From Micromonospora matsumotoense (GTDB taxonomy: Bacteria; Actinomycetota; Actinomycetes; Mycobacteriales; Micromonosporaceae): a stretch of DNA of 64,000 nt. Location of the stretch: NCBI RefSeq assembly GCF_900091525.1, contig NZ_FMCU01000020.1:42805-106804 (forward strand). The letters run 5' to 3'. This document shows positions 26,045-35,300 of this stretch, piece by piece; position 1 is the stretch's first letter, and each line of letters starts with the position of its first letter. The translations under genes and the position numbers were made by a program. The notes under the pieces were generated by a model, which ran no database searches, was not told the origin of the DNA, and worked only from the letters and a program-made list of their open reading frames with translations.

Positions 26045-26830
26045 ATGGCACACGACCACCTGATCGAGCTGCTCGACCTCGACGCGGAGGTGCTCCACGA
26101 GTACTTCCGTGACGTGATCGGCTGGGTCGGCCGCGAGGCCGCCGAGCGACCCCACGTCGTCGACCTCGGGGCCGGCAGCGGCACCGGTTCCCTCGCCCTC
26201 GCCCGGGAGTTGCCCGACTCCACGATCACCGCGGTCGACCTCTCCCCGGAGATGCTGGCCCACCTGCGGGGCCGGGCCGACGCCGCCGGGTTGGGCGACC
26301 GGATCCGCACCGTCGAGGCCGACCTCGACCAGCCCTGGCCCGACCTCGGGCCGGTCGAGGTGATCTGGGCGGCCGCATCAATGCACCACATGGCCGATCC
26401 GGCGACCGCGGTCGCCTCGGCGTGCGGCGCGCTGCGGCCGGGCGGGCTGCTGGTGATCGCCGAGTTGGACTCGTTCCCCCACTTTCTCACCGGCACCGCC
26501 GACGAGGAGGTGGAGCGGCGTGGTCACGCCGAGGCGGCGAAGCGCCGGCACGAGGCGGGCCTGCACATGCACGAGAACTGGGGCGAGCGGATGAGGCAGG
26601 CCGGCTTCACCTCGGTCACCGAGCGGCACTTCGACATCGACCTGCGTCCCCCGCTGCCGGCCGCCACCACCCGCTACGCGCACGCCTCGCTGAGCCGGAT
26701 GCGCCACGGACTGGAGGAGCGGCTCTCCGCCCGGGACCTCGCCGCCCTGGAGCAGGTCGTGGCGGGTCTGGCGACCCGTGCCGACCTCAGCGTCCGCACC
26801 GGTCGAACGGTCTGGTTGGCCCGCCGCTGA
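26045..26830 (+). CDS. Class I SAM-dependent methyltransferase
   Basis: A 261-residue protein starting at ATG 26045. SAM-binding motif I is VVDLGAGSGTGSLAL (about residue 37), followed by ITAVDLSPEM, the acidic post-II segment and the motif LRPGGLLVIAELD. The C-terminal half has a variable helical substrate domain. No signal peptide is present. It is divergent from an XRE-cupin regulator that probably controls it. The substrate is unknown; small-molecule methylation is usual for the group. The gene ends against decayed sequence. Confidence 0.85.
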   Translation: MAHDHLIELLDLDAEVLHEYFRDVIGWVGREAAERPHVVDLGAGSGTGSLALARELPDSTITAVDLSPEMLAHLRGRADAAGLGDRIRTVEADLDQPWPDLGPVEVIWAAASMHHMADPATAVASACGALRPGGLLVIAELDSFPHFLTGTADEEVERRGHAEAAKRRHEAGLHMHENWGERMRQAGFTSVTERHFDIDLRPPLPAATTRYAHASLSRMRHGLEERLSARDLAALEQVVAGLATRADLSVRTGRTVWLARR

Positions 26831-26963
26831 GCGTCCGCCATCCGCCGACGGTGTTGCCGGTCGGGTCGGTGACGACCTGCCCGTAGCGGCGGGTGCCGTA
26901 CAGCGTCGACTCGTTGGGCGCGGTGTACATGCCCGCGTAGTCCCAGACGACGGTGAACTCCCA
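26823..26963 (-). pseudogene. Orphan C-terminal coding remnant
   Basis: The minus strand reads WEFTVVWDYAGMYTAPNEST followed by LYGTRRYGQVV and GGWRTLSG, about 47 codons with strongly protein-like composition (Trp, Tyr, Asn-rich) but no start or upstream domain. It lies between a methyltransferase stop and a damaged trpS. I do not recognise the parent family. It looks like the remains of a gene cut by the same rearrangement that damaged trpS. Confidence 0.4.
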
Positions 26964-26971
26964 CCGCCGAC

Positions 26972-27685
26972 GTGCTCGGGACGTCCGCCGCGCAGGCCCG
27001 CAGCGCCGTGCTGGAGGAGCTGATCCGGAAGGACCCGGGGCGGTTCCGGGTGCTGACCGGTGACCGTCCCACCGGTCGCCTGCACCTCGGTCACTTCTTC
27101 GGCACACTGCACAACCGGGTCCGGCTCCAGGATCTCGGGGTGGAGTTGTTCGTGGTCATCGCGGACTACCAGGTGCTGACCGACCGCGACGTGGCGGACG
27201 ATCTGATCCGGCACGTCGAGGAGTTGGTCCTGGACTACCTGGCGATCGGGGTGGACCCGGCACGCAGCACGACGGACGGCACCAAGATGAGCAAGAGCCG
27301 GAACAACGCGATCACGCTGGCCGCCGACGTCGACGAGACCGCCTGGCTGATCAAGGGCGCCAAGACCGACTCCGAGCGGCACATCTCCTACGACCCGGCG
27401 ACCCGCCCCGAGGTGTCCTCGCTGCTGCTGCTGGCGGCCCTGTGCCAGGGCCGTACCCCGGAGCAGGTGGCGGCGGACATCGGCTCGGCGGGCGCTGCCG
27501 CGCTCAAGAAGGTGGTGACCGAGTCGGTCAACGAGTACCTGGCCCCGATCAGGGCCCGCCGGGCCGAGTACGGGCAGGACCGCGCCCACCTGCGCGACGT
27601 GCTGCGCGCGGGCAACGAGCGCGCGCGGGCGGTCGCCGACGCCACCCTGGCCGAGGTACGGGCTGCCATGAACACCTGTTACTGA
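26972..27685 (+). pseudogene. Tryptophanyl-tRNA synthetase with in-frame internal deletion
   Basis: A 237-residue frame against a usual length near 340. The N-terminal HIGH-type motif is present (GRLHLGHF, about residue 35) and so is KMSKS (about 105), but they are separated by only about 65 residues. After VDPARST at about 27269 the sequence jumps directly to TDGTKMSKS, so roughly 100 residues of the catalytic fold are missing while the frame is kept. The C-terminal domain is normal. The N-terminal style (LTGDRPTGRLHLG) resembles the auxiliary TrpRS class of actinomycetes. It should not charge tRNA, and I treat it as a pseudogene. Confidence 0.75.
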
Positions 27686-27850
27686 CCCCGGACGCCCCGG
27701 CGGCCGGCGAGTCGGCCCTCGCGGACCCCGCCGCCGGCCACGCCGGGTCTGGGGCATCGAGGGGCACCGGCACCGAGGGGCACCGGCGACGACCCGGGCC
27801 GGGCGGCAGCGCCCGCACCCGGGCCGGCCGGCGGGAGCGCCCGCGAGGGC

Positions 27851-28702
27851 TCAGGCCTTGCGGGCCACCCCGCCGACGATGGTGTGGTAGGTCGCGGTCT
27901 GCCGGGTGTCCTCCTCGCCGTCCGGGTGCCACTCGGCCAGCGGGACCAACCCGGGCGGGAGCAACTCCAGGTCGCCGAAGAAGCTCAGGATCTCGTCACG
28001 GGTACGCCACCGGCCGGTGCCCAGCGTCTCGTTGAAGACCTTCTCCACCGCCCGCGCCTTCTCGGACAACTCCGGCTGGGCCGCGCCCGGGTCATAGAAG
28101 TGCGAGATGGCCAGGTAGCTGCCGGAGGGGAGGGCGTCGATCAGCCGCCGGGCGACGGCGGTGGGGTCGTCGTCGTCGTGGAGGTGGTGCAGGATCGCCA
28201 GGAGCAGCAGCCCGACCGGCTGGTCGAAGTCGATCAGCTTGCGCTCGCGTAGTTCGGCCAGCAACTCCTCCGGCTGCCGGACGTCGGCGCCGACCACGGT
28301 GGTGGTCCGGGCGTCCGCGAGCAGGGCCCGGCCGTGCGCGAGGGCCATCGGGTCGTTGTCCACGTAGACGACCCGGGCGTCCGGGTCGACCTGGTGGGCG
28401 ATCTCGTGCACGTTGCCCCGGGTGGGCAGCCCGGAGCCGAGGTCGAGGAACTGGCGGATGCCGGCTTCGGCGGCCAGGTAGCGGACCGATCGGCGCAGGA
28501 AGGCCCGGCAGGCCCGCCCCGCCTCCGGACCGTCCGGGGTGACCTGCATCGCCATCTGGGCGGCGTGCCGGTCGACCGCGAAGTTGTCCTTGCCGCCGAG
28601 GTAGTAGTCGTACACCCGGGCGATGCTGGGCCGGGTGGTGTCGACGCCCGGCGGCGCCACCTTGTCGCTCGTCAACGCTTCGATCCCTCCGAACAGGGCC
28701 AT
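27851..28702 (-). CDS. SAM-dependent methyltransferase, DUF574 type
   Basis: A 283-residue complete family member. The diagnostic N-terminal block is RVYDYYLGGKDNFAVDR, followed by the SAM-binding FLDLGSGLPT, the conserved NVHEIA and VVYVDNDP segments, and LPSGSYLAISH. ATG at 28702 is kept; downstream GTG codons are possible starts. It is a paralogue of the truncated gene at the left edge. The family is expanded in filamentous actinomycetes, with mostly unknown targets. There is no operon partner; upstream is a long promoter region. Confidence 0.88.
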   Translation of the reverse strand: MALFGGIEALTSDKVAPPGVDTTRPSIARVYDYYLGGKDNFAVDRHAAQMAMQVTPDGPEAGRACRAFLRRSVRYLAAEAGIRQFLDLGSGLPTRGNVHEIAHQVDPDARVVYVDNDPMALAHGRALLADARTTTVVGADVRQPEELLAELRERKLIDFDQPVGLLLLAILHHLHDDDDPTAVARRLIDALPSGSYLAISHFYDPGAAQPELSEKARAVEKVFNETLGTGRWRTRDEILSFFGDLELLPPGLVPLAEWHPDGEEDTRQTATYHTIVGGVARKA

Positions 28703-29237
28703 GGTCGGTCACATTCGGCGGGGAGACCGCGACACTCATGGCTGCCGAACCGATACCGGCCCACGACAGTGGGACGGATGTGTCCTGAGGGTAGATGAGC
28801 GCGCTCCCAAACGTCGATTCCGTGGGTGTCGGCTACGCGGCAGGGCGGGTGCGAACCGGGACCGTCGGTGCGTTTCGTGGCCCGGCCGGCCTCCACAATC
28901 GAGTCTTTCACGGTGGCCCGGGGAGAAGCGTCGACACTGCGGCGACGACGGGTGATGCCGGAGCGGCCGGATGGACGTGTGGGTTCCATCGACCGACTCC
29001 GATCAACATGTGGACCGTTCCGGCGGTGGGTGTCCGGGGCTGGCCGGTAATCCGACCACATTGACCAGCATCTTAGTGAGAAATCCGGATCATTGCCGGG
29101 ATCGGTGGATCGCCACCCATGCGGTGCGGTGGTTCCTAAATTATGCTGCCCATGATGCATCGATGCCGGTAGATCAGTGCCGGTGCCACCCCGCGACCGC
29201 CGACGACGGCGGGTCCGCTCGCCGATCGGAGTTCCCG
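28703..29237. other. Long divergent promoter region
   Basis: No credible gene on either strand. The last 150 bases (from about 29060) are AT-richer than the surroundings and include TTGACC at 29062-29067, suitable for a promoter of the secreted operon that starts at 29238. I found no clear operator. Confidence 0.4.
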
Positions 29238-30305
29238 ATGGTCCTGCAACCGGCCGCCACCGTGCTGGCCAGCCTCCTGCTCGCCCTGCCCGCCGCCGTC
29301 CCGGCGGGCCCCGACACCGCACCCGCACCGTCCCTGCGGGCCGCGCAGTCGTCCCCCGGGCAGCCCACCGCCCTGGCCGGCCCGCCCGGTGCCCCGCCCG
29401 GCGTCTGCCCCACCGGCACCGGGTACGGCCCGCCGCTGCCGTCGACCTCGGTCGTGGCCACGAAGATCCGCGGCGGGTTCTCGTTCCTGGAGGGGCCCGT
29501 CTGGGTCGCCGACCGGGGCGTCCTGCTCTTCTCCGACATGGGCGCGGCCACCGGGTCGGAGTACGTCCAGCCGTCGACGATCCGGCGGTTCACGCCGCCG
29601 GCCACCTTCGACACGTTCCTCCCCAACGCGGGCAGCAACGGGCTCGCGCTCACCCCCGACGGGCAGCAACTCGTCGCCGCGACGCACGACCAGCGCAGCG
29701 TCTCGACCTACCGGCTCGACAACCTGGCCCGGGGCGTCGTCGCCGGCAACTACCAGGGGCGGGCGTTCAACTCGCCGAACGACGTCGCGGTCCGCTCGGA
29801 CGGCGTCGTCTACTTCACCGACCCGAACTTCCAGCGCGGCAACCGCCCCGACCAGATGAGCGGGCGGACCAGCGTGTTCCGGGTCTCCGGCGGCCAGGTG
29901 TCACTGGTCGACGACGCGCTGCGCCAGCCCAACGGCATCTCGCTCTCCCCGGACGGCGGCACCCTCTACGTGGGCGCCTACGGCGAGAACAAGATCTACA
30001 AGTACGCCGTCCAGCCCGACGGCAGCACCGGCCCCCGCAGCGTGTTCGTCAACTACGTCGGCGGCCCGGACGGCGGCACGATCGACTGCGCCGGAAACGT
30101 GTACTGGACGTCGGGCGGCGACGGGCTGGTGCACGTCTACTCGCCCACCGGCAACCAGCTCGGCACGATCCGGTCCGGCTCCAGCGGCACCACCAACGTG
30201 GCGTTCGGCGGGTCCGACCGGCGGACCCTCTACGTCACCTCGGGCCGCACGAACGACTCCGGCCTGTACAGCGTGCGGCTCAACGTGCCCGGCTACCCGT
30301 ACTGA
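29238..30305 (+). CDS. Secreted SMP-30/gluconolactonase-like beta-propeller protein
   Basis: A 355-residue protein. ATG at 29238 has GGAG six bases upstream. A hydrophobic N-terminus (ATVLASLLLALPAAVPAG) acts as a signal peptide. The rest is a six-bladed propeller of SMP-30 type with FLEGPVWV, SNGLALTPDG, NSPNDVAVRSDG, YFTDPNF, QPNGISLSPDG and NVAFGG. These include the Glu, Asn and Asp positions that bind the metal in lactonases. It probably hydrolyses sugar lactones outside the cell. The next gene, a PQQ-type sugar dehydrogenase 31 bases downstream, would make such lactones, a sensible pair. Confidence 0.82.
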   Translation: MVLQPAATVLASLLLALPAAVPAGPDTAPAPSLRAAQSSPGQPTALAGPPGAPPGVCPTGTGYGPPLPSTSVVATKIRGGFSFLEGPVWVADRGVLLFSDMGAATGSEYVQPSTIRRFTPPATFDTFLPNAGSNGLALTPDGQQLVAATHDQRSVSTYRLDNLARGVVAGNYQGRAFNSPNDVAVRSDGVVYFTDPNFQRGNRPDQMSGRTSVFRVSGGQVSLVDDALRQPNGISLSPDGGTLYVGAYGENKIYKYAVQPDGSTGPRSVFVNYVGGPDGGTIDCAGNVYWTSGGDGLVHVYSPTGNQLGTIRSGSSGTTNVAFGGSDRRTLYVTSGRTNDSGLYSVRLNVPGYPY

Positions 30306-30336
30306 TCTCCAGGTTCCCCAGAAAGGGACGTACCGC

Positions 30337-32049
30337 GTGCGAATCAGTCCTCGTCATGCCACCCTTGCCCTGCTGACCAGCGCCTGCACGGTCCTGGCCG
30401 GCGCGCCGGTCAGCGCCGGACCGCCGACGACGCCGGCCACCACGGTCGCCACCGGCCGGGCCACGTTCGCCGCCGACACCCGGCCGCCCACCGCGCCGAG
30501 CTACCTGCGCAGCAGCAGGCTCACCTGTCAGTCCGTCACGCTGACCTGGGCCGCGTCCCGGGACGACGTCGGCGTCGCCTACTACGACATCTACCACGAC
30601 GGCCAGCTGGTCACCTCGGTCGCCGGCAGCACCCTGACCGCCACGCTCACCGTCGCGCAGGGCGTCACCTGGGGGTGGTACGTCAACGCCCGGGACGCCG
30701 CCGGCAACGTGTCGCAGGCCAGTGCCACGCTCTCCGTGACGCCGCCGTTCTGCCAGTCCGACACCCAGCGGCCCACCACACCGACCAACCTCGCCGGCAC
30801 CGCCAACGGCACCGACGTCACCCTGACCTGGACGGCGTCCACCGACAACGTCGCGGTCACCCGGTACGACATCCTGCGCAACGGGGTGACGGTCGGCTCC
30901 GTCACCGGCACGGCCGCCAACCCACCCGCGACCTCGTTCACCGACACCGGGCTGGCCGCCACCACCGACTACCGCTACACGGTCGTCGCCCGGGACGCCC
31001 AGGGCAACGTCTCGACGGCGAGCAGCGCGGTGACCGTCCGCACCGGGTCGGCCTGCACCAGCGCCGTCTGCGGCACGACGGTGGTCACCACCGAGCGGGA
31101 CCTGCCGTGGGGGTTGGTGCAACTGCCCGACGGCACCGTGCTCTACGGCCGGCGTGACCTGTTCGACGTCGTCGCCATGAACCCGGACGGCACCAACAAG
31201 CGCAGCATCGGCACGGTGCCCAACGTCGCCGGCACCAACGGCGAGGGCGGGGTGCTCGGCCTGGCCGTGTCGTCGAGCTTCGCCACCGACCGGTGGCTGT
31301 ACATCTACCACACCACCACGACCGACAACCGGATCATCCGCATCCGGTACGACGGGACGTTGCAGACCGGCAGCTCGCAGGTGCTGGTGACCGGCATCCC
31401 GCGCAACAAGTACCACAATGGCGGGCGGCTGCGCTTCGGCCCGGACGGGATGCTCTACGCCGCCACCGGTGACGGGCAGAGCCCGGACCGCGCCCAGGAC
31501 GTCAACGACCTGGGCGGCAAGGTGCTGCGGGTACGCCCCGACGGCACCGTGCCGTCCGACAACCCGTTCGGCAACGCGGTCTGGAGCTACGGGCACCGCA
31601 ACCCGCAGGGGCTGGCGTTCGACTCCCGGGGCCGGCTCTTCGCACAGGAGTTCGGCAACAACGTCATGGACGAAACCAACATCATCGTCCGGGGTGGCAA
31701 CTACGGGTGGCCGGCCTGCGAGGGCACTGTGGGTTCCTGCACCAACCCGAGCTTCGTCGCCCCCATCCGCACCTATCCGGTGGCCGAGGCCTCGTGCAGT
31801 GGCCTGGCCATCGTCCGGGATGTGCTGTATCTCGGCTGCCTGCGGGGCAACCGGATGTACCGGGCGGTGATCAGCGGAAACACCCTCACCGACGTGCAGC
31901 AGTTCTTCGTCGGCACGTACACCCGGCTGCGGACCGTCGAGCCGACCCTCGACGGGAACCTCTGGCTGACCACGAGCACCGGTGGCGACAAGGACAGCAT
32001 CCCGAACAACAGCAACGAGCGGATCCTCAAGGTGACCCTGGGTAGGTAG
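30337..32049 (+). CDS. Secreted PQQ-dependent-type sugar dehydrogenase with two FN3 domains
   Basis: A 570-residue protein. GTG at 30337 follows AAGGGA. After a signal peptide (ATLALLTSACTVLAG) come two fibronectin type III domains (about 48-135 and 142-235), then the soluble glucose dehydrogenase/HHIP-like propeller from about residue 245. This has LPWGLVQLPDG, GEGGVLGLAVS, KYHNGGRLRFGPDG, SYGHRNPQGLAFD and GGNYGWPACEG. The His of YHNGG and the GHRNPQG block are the known cofactor and active-site region. It probably oxidises sugars to lactones outside the cell. It is co-transcribed with the SMP-30 gene upstream. Confidence 0.87.
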   Translation: MRISPRHATLALLTSACTVLAGAPVSAGPPTTPATTVATGRATFAADTRPPTAPSYLRSSRLTCQSVTLTWAASRDDVGVAYYDIYHDGQLVTSVAGSTLTATLTVAQGVTWGWYVNARDAAGNVSQASATLSVTPPFCQSDTQRPTTPTNLAGTANGTDVTLTWTASTDNVAVTRYDILRNGVTVGSVTGTAANPPATSFTDTGLAATTDYRYTVVARDAQGNVSTASSAVTVRTGSACTSAVCGTTVVTTERDLPWGLVQLPDGTVLYGRRDLFDVVAMNPDGTNKRSIGTVPNVAGTNGEGGVLGLAVSSSFATDRWLYIYHTTTTDNRIIRIRYDGTLQTGSSQVLVTGIPRNKYHNGGRLRFGPDGMLYAATGDGQSPDRAQDVNDLGGKVLRVRPDGTVPSDNPFGNAVWSYGHRNPQGLAFDSRGRLFAQEFGNNVMDETNIIVRGGNYGWPACEGTVGSCTNPSFVAPIRTYPVAEASCSGLAIVRDVLYLGCLRGNRMYRAVISGNTLTDVQQFFVGTYTRLRTVEPTLDGNLWLTTSTGGDKDSIPNNSNERILKVTLGR

Positions 32050-32125
32050 CCCGGGTCGACGGCGTACCGGCGCGGTGTCCCGGCTGCCGGGATGACACGC
32101 CACCGGGCCGCCACCGCCCACCACC

Positions 32126-32167
32126 TGCGGTGCGGTCGCCGACCATCCGGTCGGCGACCGCACCGCA
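32126..32167 (+). terminator. Perfect 19-base-pair hairpin
   Basis: TGCGGTGCGGTCGCCGACC is followed by an ATCC loop and its exact reverse complement. It begins 77 bases after the sugar dehydrogenase stop and should end that operon. Confidence 0.8.
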
Positions 32168-32361
32168 CCCGTCCCGACCGAAGGCGGCCCGTGAGAGCGG
32201 CCAACTGGGCGCGGTGGCGGCCGGTACGGACCCGAATCCGACCGTGGTCGTGTCCACAATGGCGACAGCGGGCGGCGTAGCCTGAATCGGACGTGGTTTC
32301 CGTCCCACGCGACGAGATCGTCGCGTGCCGTCGACCTGTGGTGAAAGAGGCGAACCCGGCT

Positions 32362-35300
32362 GTGTCGACCCACCAGACCTCGCAGGACAATCCGCTCGCG
32401 GATTTCGGTCCCAACGAGTGGATCGTCGACGACATGTACCAGCGCTATCTGGCCGATCCGACGAGCGTCGACCATGCCTGGCACGACTTCTTCGCCGACT
32501 ACCGACCGGGGGCGGGCCCGACCGTCTCGCCGGACGACACCACCGCCCCGGGCACGGTGAAGACCGCAGGCGACCGCGAGGAGGCGGCGACCGTGGCCGG
32601 CACGCCGACCCCGCCGGCCGTCCAGGCGGGGAAGCCCGCCGCGACCGGCGGCACCGCACCCGCCGCGAAGTCGGCGGTCCCGGCAGCCACGGCGCCCGCC
32701 CCGAAGGCGGCGTCGTCCCCGTCCGCCGGGAAGTCCTCCGCGTCCGGCGCGAAGGCTCCGGTGGCGGCCACGACTGCTCCCGCGTCCGGCGTCGAGGTGT
32801 CCGGTGGGCGAGCCGGCGGGACCGGGGCGGCCGGTAGGGCGACGTCCGGCAGCGGTGCAGCGGGTGACCCGGCCACCGCCGCGCGTACGGTCCCGCTGCG
32901 GGGCGTCGCGGCCCGCATCGTGCAGAACATGAACAGCTCGCTCGACGTGCCGACCGCCACCAGTGTCCGCGCCGTGCCGGCCAAGCTGCTGGTCGACAAC
33001 CGCATCGTGATCAACAACCATCTCGCCCGGGGGCGGGGTGGCAAGGTCAGCTTCACCCACCTGATCGGCTGGGCGTTGGTCCGCGCGGTCGTCGCACACC
33101 CTGAGATGAACAACTCGTACGCCGAGGTGGACGGCCGGCCGGCACTGGTGCAGCCGGAGCACGTCAATCTCGGTATCGCCATCGACCTGGCCCGGCCGGA
33201 CGGCACCCGCACCCTGGTCGTGCCGTCGGTCAAGAAGTGCGAAAGCATGGACTTCCGGCAGTTCTGGCAGGCGTACGAGGACCTGGTGCGGCGGGCCCGT
33301 CGGGGCGAGCTGACCATGGAGGACCACGCCGGCACCACCCTGTCGCTGACCAACCCGGGTGGCATCGGCACCGTGCACTCGGTGCCCCGGCTGATGCCCG
33401 GCCAGAGCGCGATCATCGGCGTCGGCGCGATGGAGTACCCGGCGCCGTACTCGGGCATGTCCGACGAGACCCTGGCCGACCACGGCATCAGCAAGGTCGC
33501 CACGTTGACCAGCACCTACGACCACCGGGTGATCCAGGGCGCGCAGTCCGGCGAGTTCCTCAAGACGGTGCACGAGCTGCTGCTCGGCGAGCACGGCCTG
33601 TACGACGACATCTTCACCTCGCTGCGGATCCCGTACGAGCCGGTGCGCTGGATGCGGGACGTGGCCCGGACCTCCGAGGGGCAGATCGACAAGGCCGCCC
33701 GGGTGGTCGAGCTGATCCACGCCTACCGGGTGCGCGGGCACCTGATGGCCGACACCGACCCGCTCGAATTCGAGATCCGTCGGCACCCCGACCTGGACGT
33801 CCTGCAACACGGCCTGACCCTGTGGGACCTGGACCGGACGTTTCCGGTCGGCGGCTTCGCCGGCCGGCAGAAGATGCGGCTGCGCGACGTGCTGGGCGTC
33901 CTGCGGGACACCTACTGCCGCCGGGTCGGCATCGAGTACATGCACATCCAGGAGCCGGAGGAGCGTCGCTGGATCCAGGAGCGCATCGAGATCAGATACA
34001 CCAAACCGGACCCGGTGGAGCAGCAGTACCTGCTCAACCGGCTCAACGCCGCCGAGGCGTTCGAGACCTTCCTGCAGACCAAGTACGTCGGTCAGCGGCG
34101 CTTCTCGCTGGAGGGCGGCGAGTCGCTGATCCCGCTGCTCGACGAGGTGCTCCAGGCCTGCGCCGAGGGCGGCTTCCCCGAGCTGGTCATCGGGATGGCC
34201 CACCGGGGGCGCCTCAACGTGCTCGCCAACATCGTCGGCAAGCCGTACGAGAAGATCTTCAACGAGTTCGAGGGTCAGATGGACCCGGATTCGGCGCACG
34301 GCTCCGGCGACGTCAAGTACCACCTCGGGCAGACCGGCAGATACACCACCCCGGACGGTCAGCACTCCACCACCGTGAGCGTGGTCGCCAACCCGTCGCA
34401 CCTGGAGGCCGTCGACCCGGTGCTGGAGGGGATCGTCCGGGCCAAGCAGGACCGGCTCGACCTGGGGCTGGAGGGCTACACCGTGCTGCCGGTGCTGGTC
34501 CACGGCGACGCCGCGTTCGCCGGGCAGGGGGTGGTCGCCGAGACGCTCAACCTGTCCCAGCTGCGCGGTTACCGCACCGGTGGGACCGTGCACGTGGTGG
34601 TCAACAACCAGGTCGGTTTCACCACCGCCCCGGAATACAGCCGCTCGTCGCTCTACTCCACCGACGTGGCCCGGATGATCCAGGCGCCGATCTTCCACGT
34701 CAACGGCGACGACCCGGAGGCGGTCATCCGGGTCGCCCGGCTGGCCTTCGAGTACCGCCAGGCGTTCCACAAGGACGTCGTGATCGACCTGGTCTGCTAC
34801 CGCCGCCGCGGGCACAACGAGGGCGACGACCCGTCGATGACCAACCCCCGGATGTACGAGATCATCGACGCCAAGCGCAGCGTCCGGAAGCTCTACACCG
34901 AGGAGCTGATCGGCCGGGGCGACATCACCGTCGACGCCGCCCAGCAGCAGCTCCGCGAATACCAGGCGGAGCTGGAGCGGGTCTTCGCGGCCAGCCGGGA
35001 CGCGGCCGGCGCGCCGCCCCGCGCGCGGCGCCCCGGGGGCGCGCAGCCCGACCCGCAGGTCGAGACCGCCGTCGACGCCGCCGTGGTACGCGCGGTCGGC
35101 GAGGCCCACCTGCAGCTCCCGGCGGGCTTCACCCCGCACAAGCGGGTCCAGCAGGTGTTGCAGCGGCGGGCCCGGATGGCCGTCGAGGGCGACATCGACT
35201 GGGGCTTCGGCGAGCTGGTCGCGTTCGGGTCGCTGCTGGCCCAGGGCGTCACCGTCCGGCTGGCCGGCCAGGACTCCCGGCGCGGCACGTTCACCTCCCG

